Positions 16,802-26,455 of a stretch of DNA of 64,000 nt are shown here, one piece after another. The stretch is taken from positions 5,735-69,734 of the forward strand of contig DASYKS010000003.1 in the NCBI GenBank assembly GCA_035995205.1, given 5' to 3'. The translations under genes and the position numbers were made by a program. Every line of letters starts with the position of its first letter. Positions within the stretch are counted from its first letter, which is position 1. The notes below the pieces were generated by a model. The model made no database searches. It saw nothing but the letters and a program-made list of their open reading frames with translations, and had not been told where the DNA came from. This DNA comes from DASYKS01 sp035995205. GTDB lineage: Bacteria; Acidobacteriota; Thermoanaerobaculia; Multivoradales; UBA5704.

Positions 16802-17515
16802 TTACCGGTCGTTGACCTCCTCGCCGGGGGTCGCGCGCAGGAGCAGCCAGCCTAGGACGATCAGCCAGATCGGCAGCACCAGGTTGTTCGCCGCAGCGAT
16901 CGGTGCCACCGCCCCGGTCGCGTTGCGAAACATCGCGATGAATCCGATCGCACTCACGACGAGACCGGAGATTCCCGCCCAGCGCGGCCGGTCGGTCGAT
17001 CGAAGCATGGCGTAGGCGGTAAGCGCGAAGAACAGGTTCAAGAACAGCTCGCCCACGAACTCGCCGATGAAGTTGCCCAGGTAGGAGTTGAGCCCCGAAA
17101 AGACGGCGCCGAGCGTGGCACGCTGCGAGCCATCGGCATCCGCCCAGGTGCGGCCCAGCTCCCACTGGATGCTCGGCCAGCGCATCAAGCCGAGCAGCAT
17201 CGAAAAGGCGCCGAGCGTTGCGAAGTGCGAGGCGGCGCGCGTAGCCCCCGGTGCCGCGCGTCGCAATGCAGCCTCGGCACCGATCCCGGCGGGAATCAGC
17301 AGCAACGGCACCAACCCGTAGAGCACCCAGACGGCACGGCCGGTGGCGCCCAGCGCGAGCAGACGCGGCAGCACCTCTCCCGCCGGCCGGTCGAGCACGT
17401 CGGGGTACTCGAACTTCGCCGCCAGGTACGAGAACACCCCAAGAAACAACAGCGCGGCGAGGATCAGCGACCAGCCTCCCGCACGCACGGCAGGAGCCAC
17501 ACTTCGAGAATTCAT
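16802..17515 (-). CDS. Multi-pass membrane protein, DUF4386-like
   Basis: 237 residues from ATG 17515. About six membrane helices (for example GGWSLILAALLFLGVFSYLA, WVLYGLVPLLLIPAGIG and LPIWLIVLGWLLL). Length, topology and the RP(R/x)WAGISGLVVSAIGF segment resemble DUF4386-type proteins; family assignment is tentative. Convergent with the ImmA-like gene, 4 bp apart. No role is evident. Confidence 0.7.
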   Translation of the reverse strand: MNSRSVAPAVRAGGWSLILAALLFLGVFSYLAAKFEYPDVLDRPAGEVLPRLLALGATGRAVWVLYGLVPLLLIPAGIGAEAALRRAAPGATRAASHFATLGAFSMLLGLMRWPSIQWELGRTWADADGSQRATLGAVFSGLNSYLGNFIGEFVGELFLNLFFALTAYAMLRSTDRPRWAGISGLVVSAIGFIAMFRNATGAVAPIAAANNLVLPIWLIVLGWLLLRATPGEEVNDR

Positions 17516-17585
17516 CGGTCTACCCCCCAGAGAAAAGATCGTGCCGGAGGGCGCATTGTGGCACGGGAAGCCGCCCGCGAGGCGC

Positions 17586-18185
17586 TCAACGTTTCGCGGC
17601 GACGATCGCGAATCGGCCTTTGTCTCGCCCGGAGGTCGGAAGGTCCATAAACTCCGCGACGAGCGGCTCGAAACCGAGAGCATTCAAGATTTTCAACACC
17701 CGCTCCGGCGGATGGGAGTCGTAGAAGAACGTCTCCCCGAACATCGTGTCGGTAAACGCCGGGTGCTCCGACCCGCCGACCGAGAGCACCAACCGCCCGC
17801 CCGAATCGAGGCACCCGGCCGCGCGCGCCAGAATCCCCTCGTGCGCTTCGCGCGGGATGTGGAACAGGGCATCCCAGCAGATCACCCCGGCATACCTCTC
17901 CGTCGGCTCGTACTCCTCCAGCCGAGCCTCGATCCACCGCCCCTGCGGGAACCGCTCACGGGCGAGAGCGAGAAGCCCCTCCGCTTGATCGACCCCGGTC
18001 ACCCGATGCCCCAGCGAGAGGATGTGTTCCGCGATGGGCCGGCCGGTGCCACAGCCCAAATCGAGGAACGAGGCGGGGGCTGGAATGCCGTCCAGGAAGG
18101 CGTCGAAGTACTTCCGCTCGCGGCCGAAGGTGTTTCGTGCCCCGTCCCACGCAGGGGCAATCCGGTTGTAGGAGGCGCGATTCAC
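17586..18185 (-). CDS. SAM-dependent class I methyltransferase
   Basis: 199 residues from GTG 18185 (a TTG at 18239 would add 18 residues that do not look conserved). The SAM motif I is FLDLGCGTGRPIAEH, followed by motif II VTGVDQAEGLL and the CWDALFHIPR and GGRLVLSVGG segments. The N-terminal NRIAPAWDGAR and FGRERKYFDAFLDG are typical of a small-molecule methyltransferase subgroup. Substrate unknown. It is divergent from the glutamate dehydrogenase gene. Confidence 0.87.
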   Translation of the reverse strand: MNRASYNRIAPAWDGARNTFGRERKYFDAFLDGIPAPASFLDLGCGTGRPIAEHILSLGHRVTGVDQAEGLLALARERFPQGRWIEARLEEYEPTERYAGVICWDALFHIPREAHEGILARAAGCLDSGGRLVLSVGGSEHPAFTDTMFGETFFYDSHPPERVLKILNALGFEPLVAEFMDLPTSGRDKGRFAIVAAKR

Positions 18186-18284
18186 GGGGTAAATCGTATC
18201 GCCGGCCAGCTCGTTGTAGCATCGGCAGGCCGCAATCAACCGGCCCTATCGATCCATGACTCCTCAGCCCTCGAGGTTCCTTCG

Positions 18285-21200
18285 ATGATCACCCGAGACC
18301 CGTTCGCCCGCGCCCTGCGCCTTGCCGAAATCGAAGAGCTCCTGAAAGCCACCGCACCGCCTGAGGATGCCGCTTTGCTCCTGGCCTTCTCCCGGGCGTT
18401 CTACGCGGAGATGCCGGATTCCATCGCCCTCGACGGCGACGCGAAGCGAACCGCCGAGCGGCTGACTCAGCACTTCAACTTCTTCGTCCACGAGCTGCCG
18501 GATGCCCATCAGGCGGGGCCGGGGGTTCCGGGCCTTCACGTGAGAGTGAGGAACCTCGGTGTCACGGAGACCCGGGTGATCGCGGGCAAGACGATCTCGG
18601 CCGAGGTGACCGTGGTCGACACTCACACCGTCGACGCGCCGTTCATCTTCGAAAGTCTCAAGAACTACTTCCGCAAGGCTTCGATCCGCGTCATCTCCAC
18701 AGTCCATCCCATCTTGAGCGTCAAGCGCCAGTGGGGCAAGGTCACGGCCATCGGGCCGGCCGGCGACGAGGGGACCCGGGAGGTCCACTGCCATTTCCGC
18801 ATCGACAAGATCGAGGACGAGGACCGGCTGCGCGAGATCGAGGACGAGATCCATGCGGTTCTGAAGGCCGTCTTCGCCTCGGTCCACGATTTTTCGGACA
18901 TGTGCCGGAATCTGAGCGAAACCGCGGCCCGCATCCGAGATCGCCGGGGCGACTCCGCCCGCTTGCAGTCCTCGAAGGAATTTCTCGAGTGGCTGCAGAA
19001 TGACAACTACATCCTGCAAGGCCTCGCCTCTTACAAGGCGAGCCCGGGGGGCGAGCTGGTCCGGCAGCCGGAATCTGCGCTCGGAGTCTTCACGGATCCC
19101 GACCTCTTGAGCGTCGTGTTTCCTCGCATGGTCGAGGAGATCGAGCAGCGCCTCATCCCCGACCCCGAAGACGATCGGATCATCGTCATCGACTACGGCA
19201 ACCACGCGGCCTCCCTCCATTCGGTGGAGCCGGTCGACGACGTGGTGATCCGAGAATGGGCCGAGGACGGGTCGCTTACGAGCATCACCCTCCTGCTCGG
19301 CCGGTTCTCCATGACCGCGCTGATCGCGCGCCCCACCGACATCCCCCTCCTCCGGCAAAAGCAGGACTACCTCCTGGAGAACTGCGGCGGGCTCAGGAAC
19401 TCCCACGCCTACCGGGAGACCCGGGCCGCCTTCAACCGCATGCCGAAGCGCGAGCTGTTCTACACCGACCGCGCCTCGCTCAAGAAGATCGTCGACAAGA
19501 TCGTCTTCGCGACCGGAGACGACGACCTCTTCGTGCAGGTCCGCCAAGGGGCGGTCTACCAGGCCCTCTACGTGGTGTTTCCCCGCTCGCGTTACTCCGT
19601 CCAGATGGAGCGCGACCTCAAGAAGAGATACGAGGAAGCCTTCGGTCCGATCACCTTCGTCACCTCCGCCGACTTGGGCAACACCTCGATGATCGTCTTC
19701 TACTTCGATGGCGAGCACCTCACCGGGCCGCTCGACGCCTCTCGGGCCGAGGAGATCGCCTCTCGGGAAACCAACACCTGGACGGATCGGGTCTCCCTCG
19801 AGATGGTCCGCCATTTCGGGGACGCCCAGGGCCGGAGGCTTTTCGACCGCTACGTTCGCAGCGAGTCGCGCAGCGGCGTCTATCGGGAGATGACGCCCTC
19901 CGAACAGGTACCCAAGGACATCGAAAGCCTCGAACAGTTGAGCCAAGGCCTGGGGGCGCGCGCGTTGCCGCGGTCCGCCGGGCAGGCGACACTCAAAATC
20001 TTCTCGCTCCGGCCCTTGGTTCTCTCCGAGATCTTCCGGACGCTGACCAATCTGGGCCTCAAGGTCGACGAGGAGGTGTCGATCAACCTGGCCCTGCCCA
20101 ACGGGCGCAACGGCCACATCTACCAGTTCGAGACCCGGGCCAGCAGCCAGGTGATCGGCGCGCTCGCCACCGACATTTCCTCGGTGATCTCCGCCCTGCG
20201 CCTGATCGACGAAGGGAGGGCGACCGATGACGCGTTGCAGGCCCTGATCCTGGAAGGGGGCTTGAGCGCGCGGGAGATCGAGGTGCTGCGTTGCCTCCGG
20301 AACCATCTGCTGCAGCTCCGGACCCACTACAACGTCGAGACCGTGAACCAGGCGATGCTCCGGAACACACCCGCGACGGTCGCGATCTCCCGTCACTTCA
20401 CCGCCCGGTTCGATCCCGCCCTGGGCGACGACCGCAAGCGGGCGGCCGAAAACGCCGACGGGCAAGTCGACGCCGCGCTCGATGCGATCGAGAGCCTCCA
20501 GGACGACGAAATCCTGCGCGGCCTCTCCGGCCTGGTCGGCGCGGCCCTTCGAACCAACGCGTTTCAGGTGCCGGAGCGGCCGGTGATCTCGATCAAGTTC
20601 GATTCGAAGAGCATTCCCTTGGCGCCGAGCCCCAAGCCGATGTTCGAAATCGCCGTCCACTCGCGCAAAGTTCAAGGGGTGCACCTGCGGGGCGGCAAGG
20701 TCGCTCGCGGAGGCATCCGCTGGAGCGACCGGCACGACGATTTCCGCCGGGAAGTTCTTGGCCTGATGAAGACGCAGATGGTAAAGAACTCGATCATCGT
20801 CCCGGTGGGATCGAAGGGCGGCTTCGTCCTCAAGGGGACGGTCCCGTCCCGTCCTGCTCTGGACAACTACCTGATCGAACGCTACAGCGAGTACGTGTCG
20901 GGCCTGCTCGACATCACCGACAACATCGTGGACGGCGCGGTGCTGCATCCCCCCGACGTGGTCCGCTATGACGGCGACGACCCGTATCTCGTGGTCGCGG
21001 CCGACAAAGGCACCGCCCATCTCTCCGACACCGCCAACGGCGTGTCGAACCAATACGGCTTCTGGCTGGGCGACGCCTTCGCCTCCGGCGGCTCGGTCGG
21101 GTACGACCACAAGAAAGTCGGCATCACCGCACGCGGCGCGTGGGAGTGCGTCAAGCACCATTTCGCGAATCTCGGCGTCGATTGCCAGGTGGATCCGATC

Positions 21201-22514
21201 ACGGTGGCAGGCATCGGCGACATGGGAGGCGACGTCTTCGGCAACGGGATGTTGATGAGCCGGGTCATCCGGCTGGTCGCGGCTTTCAACCACGCCCACA
21301 TCTTCGTCGACCCGACCCCCGACGCCGCGGCCTCCTTCGCAGAGCGGGACCGGCTGTTCAAGCTGCCCCGATCCTCCTGGCGCGACTACGACGCGTTGCT
21401 GATCAGCGCGGGGGGAGGGATCTTCGACCGAAGCGCCAAGTCCATTCCGCTCAGCGGTGAAATGCGCACCGCCCTGGGGATTGAAGCGGATGTGGCAGCC
21501 CTGTCGGGGGAGGAGCTCATCCGGGCCATCCTAAGGGCCCCCGTGGACCTGCTCTATAACGGCGGCATCGGGACCTATGTGAAGGCTTCGACCGAAGAAC
21601 ATCAGGACGTCGGCGATCGCGCCAACGACCGGGTCCGAGTCGATGCGTCTCTGGTGCAGGCGCGCGTCGTCTCGGAGGGCGGTAACCTTGGTCTGACCCA
21701 GAAGGGACGCCTGGAGCTGGCCCGGCGCGGGGTGCTCCTGAATACGGACGCGATCGACAACTCGGCCGGGGTCGACATGTCCGACCATGAGGTCAACATC
21801 AAGATCCTCATGAGCATTCTCCTCAAGGCCGGCGCGCTGGGCAGCGTCGGCGAGCGCAACAAGCTGCTCGCGGAGATGACGGAGGAGGTGGCCGACCTGT
21901 GCCTGGCTGACAATTCCAACCAGGCTCTCGCGATCACTCTCGACGTCCTGCGCTCCCGGGCCGCGTTGGACGAGAGCCTCGACTGCATCGACGCCCTGGT
22001 GGAGGCGCAGTTCCTCAATCCCGTCGACGACTCGGTGCCGACGCGCGACGTCCTGCGCCGGGACAGCGCGGAGACCGGCCTGCCGCGTCCCCTCCTCGCC
22101 ATGTTGCTCGGCGAGAGCAAGCGCTACCTCTCCGAAGAGGTCATGGCCACGGAGTTCCCAAGCTCCCCGGAAGCCGCGCCGCTGCTCGCCTCCTATTTCC
22201 CGGAGCGCCTGCAAAAGCAGTACGCCGAGCACTTCGCCGCCCATCCCCTGAAGCGCGAGATCGTGACCACGGTCGCGGTGAACCACGTCGTCAACACCGC
22301 GGGCATCGCCTTCGTGCGCGAGACCATGAAAGCCAGCGGGCGCGGAGTGGGCGAAGTGTTCGCCGCCTTCTACCAGGTGTCGAACGCCGAGGGAGCTGCC
22401 AAAGCTCGGGAGGCCATCCACGCCGCGGCCAAGGACGCGGCCTCAATTCAGGCGGAACTCCTGGCTTTCGAAACCAGGCTGGCGGCCAAGGTGTTGAAGT
22501 CCCTCGCCGGTTAG
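18285..22514 (+). CDS. NAD-dependent glutamate dehydrogenase, large type
   Basis: 1409 residues from ATG 18285. Large NAD-GDH signature segments are present: GKVARGGIRWSDRHDDFRRE, KTQMVKNSIIVPVGSKGGF, the DKGTAHLSDTAN block and GNGMLMSR, followed by an SGGE/SNLGLTQ-like nucleotide-binding part (VSEGGNLGLTQKGR). An N-terminal ACT-like regulatory portion is retained (VRVRNLGVTETRVIAG). Pseudomonas and Streptomyces enzymes are about 1600 residues, so this version is about 200 shorter at the N-terminus. It oxidises glutamate to 2-oxoglutarate and ammonia. Its stop overlaps that of the convergent gene. Confidence 0.95.
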   Translation: MITRDPFARALRLAEIEELLKATAPPEDAALLLAFSRAFYAEMPDSIALDGDAKRTAERLTQHFNFFVHELPDAHQAGPGVPGLHVRVRNLGVTETRVIAGKTISAEVTVVDTHTVDAPFIFESLKNYFRKASIRVISTVHPILSVKRQWGKVTAIGPAGDEGTREVHCHFRIDKIEDEDRLREIEDEIHAVLKAVFASVHDFSDMCRNLSETAARIRDRRGDSARLQSSKEFLEWLQNDNYILQGLASYKASPGGELVRQPESALGVFTDPDLLSVVFPRMVEEIEQRLIPDPEDDRIIVIDYGNHAASLHSVEPVDDVVIREWAEDGSLTSITLLLGRFSMTALIARPTDIPLLRQKQDYLLENCGGLRNSHAYRETRAAFNRMPKRELFYTDRASLKKIVDKIVFATGDDDLFVQVRQGAVYQALYVVFPRSRYSVQMERDLKKRYEEAFGPITFVTSADLGNTSMIVFYFDGEHLTGPLDASRAEEIASRETNTWTDRVSLEMVRHFGDAQGRRLFDRYVRSESRSGVYREMTPSEQVPKDIESLEQLSQGLGARALPRSAGQATLKIFSLRPLVLSEIFRTLTNLGLKVDEEVSINLALPNGRNGHIYQFETRASSQVIGALATDISSVISALRLIDEGRATDDALQALILEGGLSAREIEVLRCLRNHLLQLRTHYNVETVNQAMLRNTPATVAISRHFTARFDPALGDDRKRAAENADGQVDAALDAIESLQDDEILRGLSGLVGAALRTNAFQVPERPVISIKFDSKSIPLAPSPKPMFEIAVHSRKVQGVHLRGGKVARGGIRWSDRHDDFRREVLGLMKTQMVKNSIIVPVGSKGGFVLKGTVPSRPALDNYLIERYSEYVSGLLDITDNIVDGAVLHPPDVVRYDGDDPYLVVAADKGTAHLSDTANGVSNQYGFWLGDAFASGGSVGYDHKKVGITARGAWECVKHHFANLGVDCQVDPITVAGIGDMGGDVFGNGMLMSRVIRLVAAFNHAHIFVDPTPDAAASFAERDRLFKLPRSSWRDYDALLISAGGGIFDRSAKSIPLSGEMRTALGIEADVAALSGEELIRAILRAPVDLLYNGGIGTYVKASTEEHQDVGDRANDRVRVDASLVQARVVSEGGNLGLTQKGRLELARRGVLLNTDAIDNSAGVDMSDHEVNIKILMSILLKAGALGSVGERNKLLAEMTEEVADLCLADNSNQALAITLDVLRSRAALDESLDCIDALVEAQFLNPVDDSVPTRDVLRRDSAETGLPRPLLAMLLGESKRYLSEEVMATEFPSSPEAAPLLASYFPERLQKQYAEHFAAHPLKREIVTTVAVNHVVNTAGIAFVRETMKASGRGVGEVFAAFYQVSNAEGAAKAREAIHAAAKDAASIQAELLAFETRLAAKVLKSLAG

Positions 22515-23290
22515 GCGAGTCGGGCGGGCGGGGACCGTCGTCCCCGCAGCGCCCGCACCTCTTCGAGCAGCTCTCGCGCCGCGGCAATCGCCGCGGCCGA
22601 CGACCCGATCCGCCCCTCAGGCGCCGCCTCGTGGACCTCGTGGTGCGTCGCATCCGGATCGCCCAGCCCCGAATCCTTCAATTGTCGCACCCGGGCGAGG
22701 ATCGAGTCGCGGATCTCCTCCGCGTTGTCGACCCCTCGGAACTTGCCGACGTGCAGGTCTTCCTGCTTCTTGTCGTGCCCCGGCCTTCGGGAACCTCCCC
22801 CGCCGGCGGAGTGGACTTCGAGGTCGGCGATGCCGAACAGGCGTTGAAGGGGGCCTTGTTGGACGGCGATGTTCTGAATGTTGGCAAAGCTCATGGTCCG
22901 CTCGGCGACTTTGAGGAGCCCTTCGCGAATCCGCAGGCTGCGGTCGGTCACGATGTACCAGCGGAGCTGGTAGTCGAGGTGGACCATCAGAAAGGTGAAC
23001 GGCAGGGCCGCGAGGAAGATTACGAGACCGATCGCTTCGATCACGTCGAGCAGACCCTTGTACGGAAAGTTGGGAATGATCGAGATCACCGCGAAACCGC
23101 CGAATAGGCCGGCGCCGGCCCCCAGCTGTTTGAACAGCCAGATCGCCAGTTGATAGCGGTAGAGGCCCGGGGCGCCGCGGAAGATGCGGATCGAATCGTG
23201 GGCGCCGGCCGGAGGGCCGGGCGGCGGCGGAATGCGCAGCAGCCGCTCGACGAACGCCGTGGCGCGCGGCCGGCGATCGGGATCAGGCAT
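22511..23290 (-). CDS. Membrane protein with bacterial PH-like domain (YdbT/DUF304 type)
   Basis: 259 residues from ATG 23290, which overlaps the upstream gene's stop by 8 bp; a start 12 codons upstream is possible. Two membrane helices (GAGLFGGFAVISIIPNF and LVIFLAALPFTFLMVHLDY) are followed by the bPH2 segment RWYIVTDRSLRIREGLLKVAERTMSFANIQNI...QGPLQRLFGIADLEVHSAGGG. The C-terminal 80 residues are a charged tail with a helix RELLEEVRALRGRR, similar to the tail of the preceding protein. Likely envelope-associated; function unknown. Confidence 0.85.
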   Translation of the reverse strand: MPDPDRRPRATAFVERLLRIPPPPGPPAGAHDSIRIFRGAPGLYRYQLAIWLFKQLGAGAGLFGGFAVISIIPNFPYKGLLDVIEAIGLVIFLAALPFTFLMVHLDYQLRWYIVTDRSLRIREGLLKVAERTMSFANIQNIAVQQGPLQRLFGIADLEVHSAGGGGSRRPGHDKKQEDLHVGKFRGVDNAEEIRDSILARVRQLKDSGLGDPDATHHEVHEAAPEGRIGSSAAAIAAARELLEEVRALRGRRSPPARLA

Positions 23291-23870
23291 CGGCGCCCCG
23301 ATTGCGTTGCGCGCCTTCCGCTTCAATCGCGGTTCGCAGTGCCCGTACTTCGACCGCGACCTCGCGCAGGATCGCCGCGAGGTCGTCGATTGGCGGCTCG
23401 GGCGAGCTGTGAGAAGAGGCCGAAACCGTCGAGGCGGCCGACAGGGCCGGGGCGGGCGCGCCCGCCGGGCCCTTCGTGCCCCGCATCTTGGAGTAGAGAA
23501 AGTCGCGCAGCCGTTCGAATTCGAGGATGCCCTCGATCGTCATCTCGGCGCCGGAGCTGCCGCTCGCGGTCTGGACTTGGATGCGCGCCAACCCGAGCCA
23601 GCGTTCGACCAGGTTGCTGGTCAGATGGATGTCCTGAATCCGCGCGTAGGTCAGGTTGATCTCGCGCCGGAACAGAATCCCCCAGCTCATCGAAACGCCC
23701 TGCTCGTCGAAGCGGTACCTCATGGTGTGGTACCGGAAGTAGAGGTACCCGAGCAGGAACGGCATCCCCGGCCCGGCGAGAAACGAGAGCAGCACGTAGT
23801 ACGGAAACAGCCGCGGATGCGGCCGGTCGGTGGCATAGACCGCGGCGGCTTCGGGAGAGTGCGTATCCAT
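23283..23870 (-). CDS. Membrane protein with bacterial PH-like domain (YdbS type)
   Basis: 195 residues from ATG 23870. Membrane helices around residues 22-50 (LFPYYVLLSFLAGPGMPFLL) precede a bPH2 domain with RYRFDEQGVSMSWGILFRREINLTYARIQDIHLTSNLVERWLGLARIQVQT. The C-terminus ends in a helix (ILREVAVEVRALRTAIEAE) much like that of its partner, suggesting that the two proteins interact. The pair is a compact two-gene operon, a common layout for YdbS/YdbT. Confidence 0.85.
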   Translation of the reverse strand: MDTHSPEAAAVYATDRPHPRLFPYYVLLSFLAGPGMPFLLGYLYFRYHTMRYRFDEQGVSMSWGILFRREINLTYARIQDIHLTSNLVERWLGLARIQVQTASGSSGAEMTIEGILEFERLRDFLYSKMRGTKGPAGAPAPALSAASTVSASSHSSPEPPIDDLAAILREVAVEVRALRTAIEAEGAQRNRGADA

Positions 23871-23921
23871 AACGGGCGGGCCTCGGGGAGAGGCAGAGCA
23901 TAACGCGTCGAGGGTTGCGCA

Positions 23922-23948
23922 CAAGGACCAGCCCAACTATAGTCCTTG
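23922..23948. promoter_or_regulatory. 7-bp inverted repeat between divergent genes
   Basis: CAAGGAC at 23922-23928 and GTCCTTG at 23942-23948 form a perfect inverted repeat with a 13-bp spacer. It lies in the 115-bp gap between the divergent PH-domain operon and the FHA-ABC gene, where promoters for both must sit, and could be an operator. Confidence 0.35.
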
Positions 23949-23985
23949 CTCAAGCTAATAAGCGTCGTTTTTCGGAGAGCTGCCG

Positions 23986-25416
23986 GTGACCAACGGGACG
24001 TTCCTCCATGGGGTACGGCTGGATGCGGAACCGCGCCCTCTCGGTCCGGGGGACCGCGTCCGCGCCTGCGGAGCCGAGCTCTCGGGCGCCAGGATCATCA
24101 CCATCGGTCGCGAGCCGGACAACGACGTCGTTCTCGACTACCCGATGGTGTCAGGGCACCATGCCCGCATCGTGCAGGACGTCGGCGGCGCTTTCCTCGA
24201 GGATCTGAACTCGACCAATGGCACGGCGCTCGACGGACCGGCTCGGAAGATCCAGAAGGCGCCGCTCCCGCCGACCGGCACCGTCTATTTCGGCTCTCTG
24301 CCGGTTCCCGTGAGCCGCCTGCTCGGTGGACGCTTGTCGCTCGGAAGCGACCCCGCCAAGACCGTCGCCTTCCAGGGTGACACTCTTTTGCTCGGCCGCG
24401 ATCCCGCCTCCGACGTGGTGCTGGACTACCCCATGGTGTCCTGGCAACACGCCCGGCTCAGCCGCCGGGCCGGCCAGATCTTCGTCGAAGACCTGGGCTC
24501 TACGAACGGCACGTTCGTCAACGGGCTGCGGATCTCGGGTCAGGTGCCGGTCGCCATCGGCGCCACCGTCAGTCTCGGCAGTTACACGTTTCGGCTCGCG
24601 GGTCTCGACCGGATCGAACAGCGCGACTACCGCGGCAACGTAACCGTTGAGGCCCGCGGTTTGGCGGTCGAAGTCCCGGGTCGCCGCCTCATCGACGAGG
24701 TGTCGCTGACCCTCTATCCGTCCGAGCTGGTGGGGCTTATGGGGCCGAGCGGTGCCGGCAAGACGACCTTGCTGAGTGCGCTCAACGGCTACCTCCGTCC
24801 CACCCGGGGCGCGGTCTTCTTCAACGGCCAGGATCTGTACGCGTCCTACGACCGCTTCCGAGCCCACCTCGGATACGTGCCGCAAGACGACATCATGCAC
24901 AACAACCTGACGGTGCGACAGGCGCTCACCTTCACGGCCCGACTCCGGCTCCCCACCGACACCCGGCCGGCCGAGATCGCGCAGCGGGTAGAAGGAGTCT
25001 TGGAGCAACTTCAGCTCACCGACGCCGCCGACGTGCTGATCGGCTCCGCAGAGCGCAAAGGGATCAGCGGCGGCCAACGCAAGCGGGTCAACCTGGCGAT
25101 GGAGCTGCTGACCGATCCCTTCGTGCTGTTCCTCGACGAACCTACGTCTGGGCTTTCCTCCGAGGATGCTTTGACGGTCATGCGCCTGCTGCGCAAGCTC
25201 GCCGACGACGGCAAGACGATTCTCTTGACCATTCACCAACCGAGCCGAGGGGTCTTCCGGCTGATGGACTCCCTGGTGCTGGTCGCGAAGGAACCGCGAA
25301 CGCCGCACCCCGGTCGCATGGTCTATTTCGGTCCGGCTTACCCGGAGGCGATCCGGTTTTTCGCACCAGCCGCCGAACCAGGCCCCGCTCAGGAAGCCGA
25401 GCCCTCACCGGCCTGA
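23986..25416 (+). CDS. FHA-domain ABC transporter ATPase (ABCG type)
   Basis: 476 residues from GTG 23986. Two complete FHA domains (TIGREPDNDVVLDYPMVS...DLNSTNGT and LLGRDPASDVVLDYPMVSWQHARL...DLGSTNGTFVNG) are followed by an ABC domain: Walker A GPSGAGKTT, signature ISGGQRKRV, Walker B FVLFLDEPTSGL. The very N-terminus (TNGTFLHGVRLDAEPRPLGP) looks like the second half of a further FHA domain whose first half is missing; TAA at 23959 closes the frame upstream. FHA domains read phosphothreonine, linking the transporter to Ser/Thr kinases, as in Rv1747. The stop and next ATG overlap as TGATG. Confidence 0.9.
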   Translation: MTNGTFLHGVRLDAEPRPLGPGDRVRACGAELSGARIITIGREPDNDVVLDYPMVSGHHARIVQDVGGAFLEDLNSTNGTALDGPARKIQKAPLPPTGTVYFGSLPVPVSRLLGGRLSLGSDPAKTVAFQGDTLLLGRDPASDVVLDYPMVSWQHARLSRRAGQIFVEDLGSTNGTFVNGLRISGQVPVAIGATVSLGSYTFRLAGLDRIEQRDYRGNVTVEARGLAVEVPGRRLIDEVSLTLYPSELVGLMGPSGAGKTTLLSALNGYLRPTRGAVFFNGQDLYASYDRFRAHLGYVPQDDIMHNNLTVRQALTFTARLRLPTDTRPAEIAQRVEGVLEQLQLTDAADVLIGSAERKGISGGQRKRVNLAMELLTDPFVLFLDEPTSGLSSEDALTVMRLLRKLADDGKTILLTIHQPSRGVFRLMDSLVLVAKEPRTPHPGRMVYFGPAYPEAIRFFAPAAEPGPAQEAEPSPA

Positions 25417-26441
25417 TGCTGTACGGATTGGCGCAACGCCCGGTGGACGAGTGGGCCGCCCGGTATGCGGCGAGCCCCGAAAAGCGGCATTACGTGGACG
25501 AGCGGGCGGGGACCAATCCGGCGCAGGCAGCCCCCGCCTCTGCCGCCAAGTCTTCCCGCGGCAACGGCCTGGCCCAGTGGTGGACGCTGGTGCAGCGCAA
25601 CCTCGCGGTGAAGATTCGCGACCGTGCGAACCTGGCGATCCTGCTGGCCCAGGCGCCTCTCATCGGTTTTCTCATCGGCGCCGTCTTTCGGCAGCAAGGG
25701 CCCGGCGCCGCCGATCCGGCGGTGGCCAACTTGGCAACCGAGACCGCTCTCTTCCTGATGGTGCTCGCCGCGATTTGGTTCGGCTGCTCCAACTCCGCCC
25801 GCGAGATCGTCGGGGAGTGGGCGATCTATCGTCGAGAGCGAATGATCAATCTCGGCATACCGGCGTATCTGGGGTCGAAGCTCACCCTCCTCGGCGGCTT
25901 GTGCGTCGTGCAGTGCGGCGCGCTCCTGGCCATCGTGGCGCCGGCCCTCGGTCTCAAGGGACCGTTGGTCCGCATGTTCGGCCTCCTGCTCCTCGCCGCT
26001 CTGATCGGCTCCGCGTTGGGGCTCCTGGTCTCCGCGGCGGCGCGCTCGTCGGAGACCGCCATCTCCCTCGTCCCGCTACTGCTACTCCCCATGGTCATTC
26101 TCGGCGGCCTGATGCAACCGGTACATCGGATGGCGAAGCCGGTCCAACTCCTGGCCCACGCCATGCCTTCGCGCTGGGCCTTCGAAGGGCTCCTCACCCT
26201 GGAGAGCCGGGCGGCCGCGACCCAACCGGCGCCCGTCGATCTCGCCAGGGCGGAAGGTAGCCCTCCCCCGGTCGCGTCGGGCGACCTGGCCGAGCGCTGC
26301 TTTCCTTCCAAGAAGCGCTCAACCCTGCCCCGGGTCGTCGCCGTCTGCGCCGGGGTACTGATCGCCCTGATCGCTTCCATCGCCGGGCAACTCCGTCTCC
26401 GCGACATCCATGGATCGCTCTCCCACAGGAGATTGCCATGA
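25416..26441 (+). CDS. ABC-2 type permease, partner of the FHA-ATPase
   Basis: 341 residues from ATG 25416. Six membrane helices (AILLAQAPLIGFLIGAVF, LFLMVLAAIWFGCSNSA, ...GLLLLAALIGSALGLLVSA, LVPLLLLPMVILGGLM and a final one near residue 315). The NSAREIVGEWAIYRRERMINL segment is typical of ABCG/White-like permeases. The first 20 residues (LYGLAQRPVDEWAARY) resemble the linker that joins ATPase and permease in one-piece FHA-ABC proteins, so the two genes may be halves of a former fusion. Substrate unknown. Confidence 0.87.
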   Translation: MLYGLAQRPVDEWAARYAASPEKRHYVDERAGTNPAQAAPASAAKSSRGNGLAQWWTLVQRNLAVKIRDRANLAILLAQAPLIGFLIGAVFRQQGPGAADPAVANLATETALFLMVLAAIWFGCSNSAREIVGEWAIYRRERMINLGIPAYLGSKLTLLGGLCVVQCGALLAIVAPALGLKGPLVRMFGLLLLAALIGSALGLLVSAAARSSETAISLVPLLLLPMVILGGLMQPVHRMAKPVQLLAHAMPSRWAFEGLLTLESRAAATQPAPVDLARAEGSPPPVASGDLAERCFPSKKRSTLPRVVAVCAGVLIALIASIAGQLRLRDIHGSLSHRRLP

Positions 26442-26455
26442 CCGGACCGATGTCC

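Noticed and set aside
18264..21299. Very long open frame (1011 codons) antisense to glutamate dehydrogenase
   Set aside because: High-GC coding DNA often leaves the antisense frame open; the product is His/Asp/Gly-rich without motifs, while the plus-strand protein is a clear enzyme.
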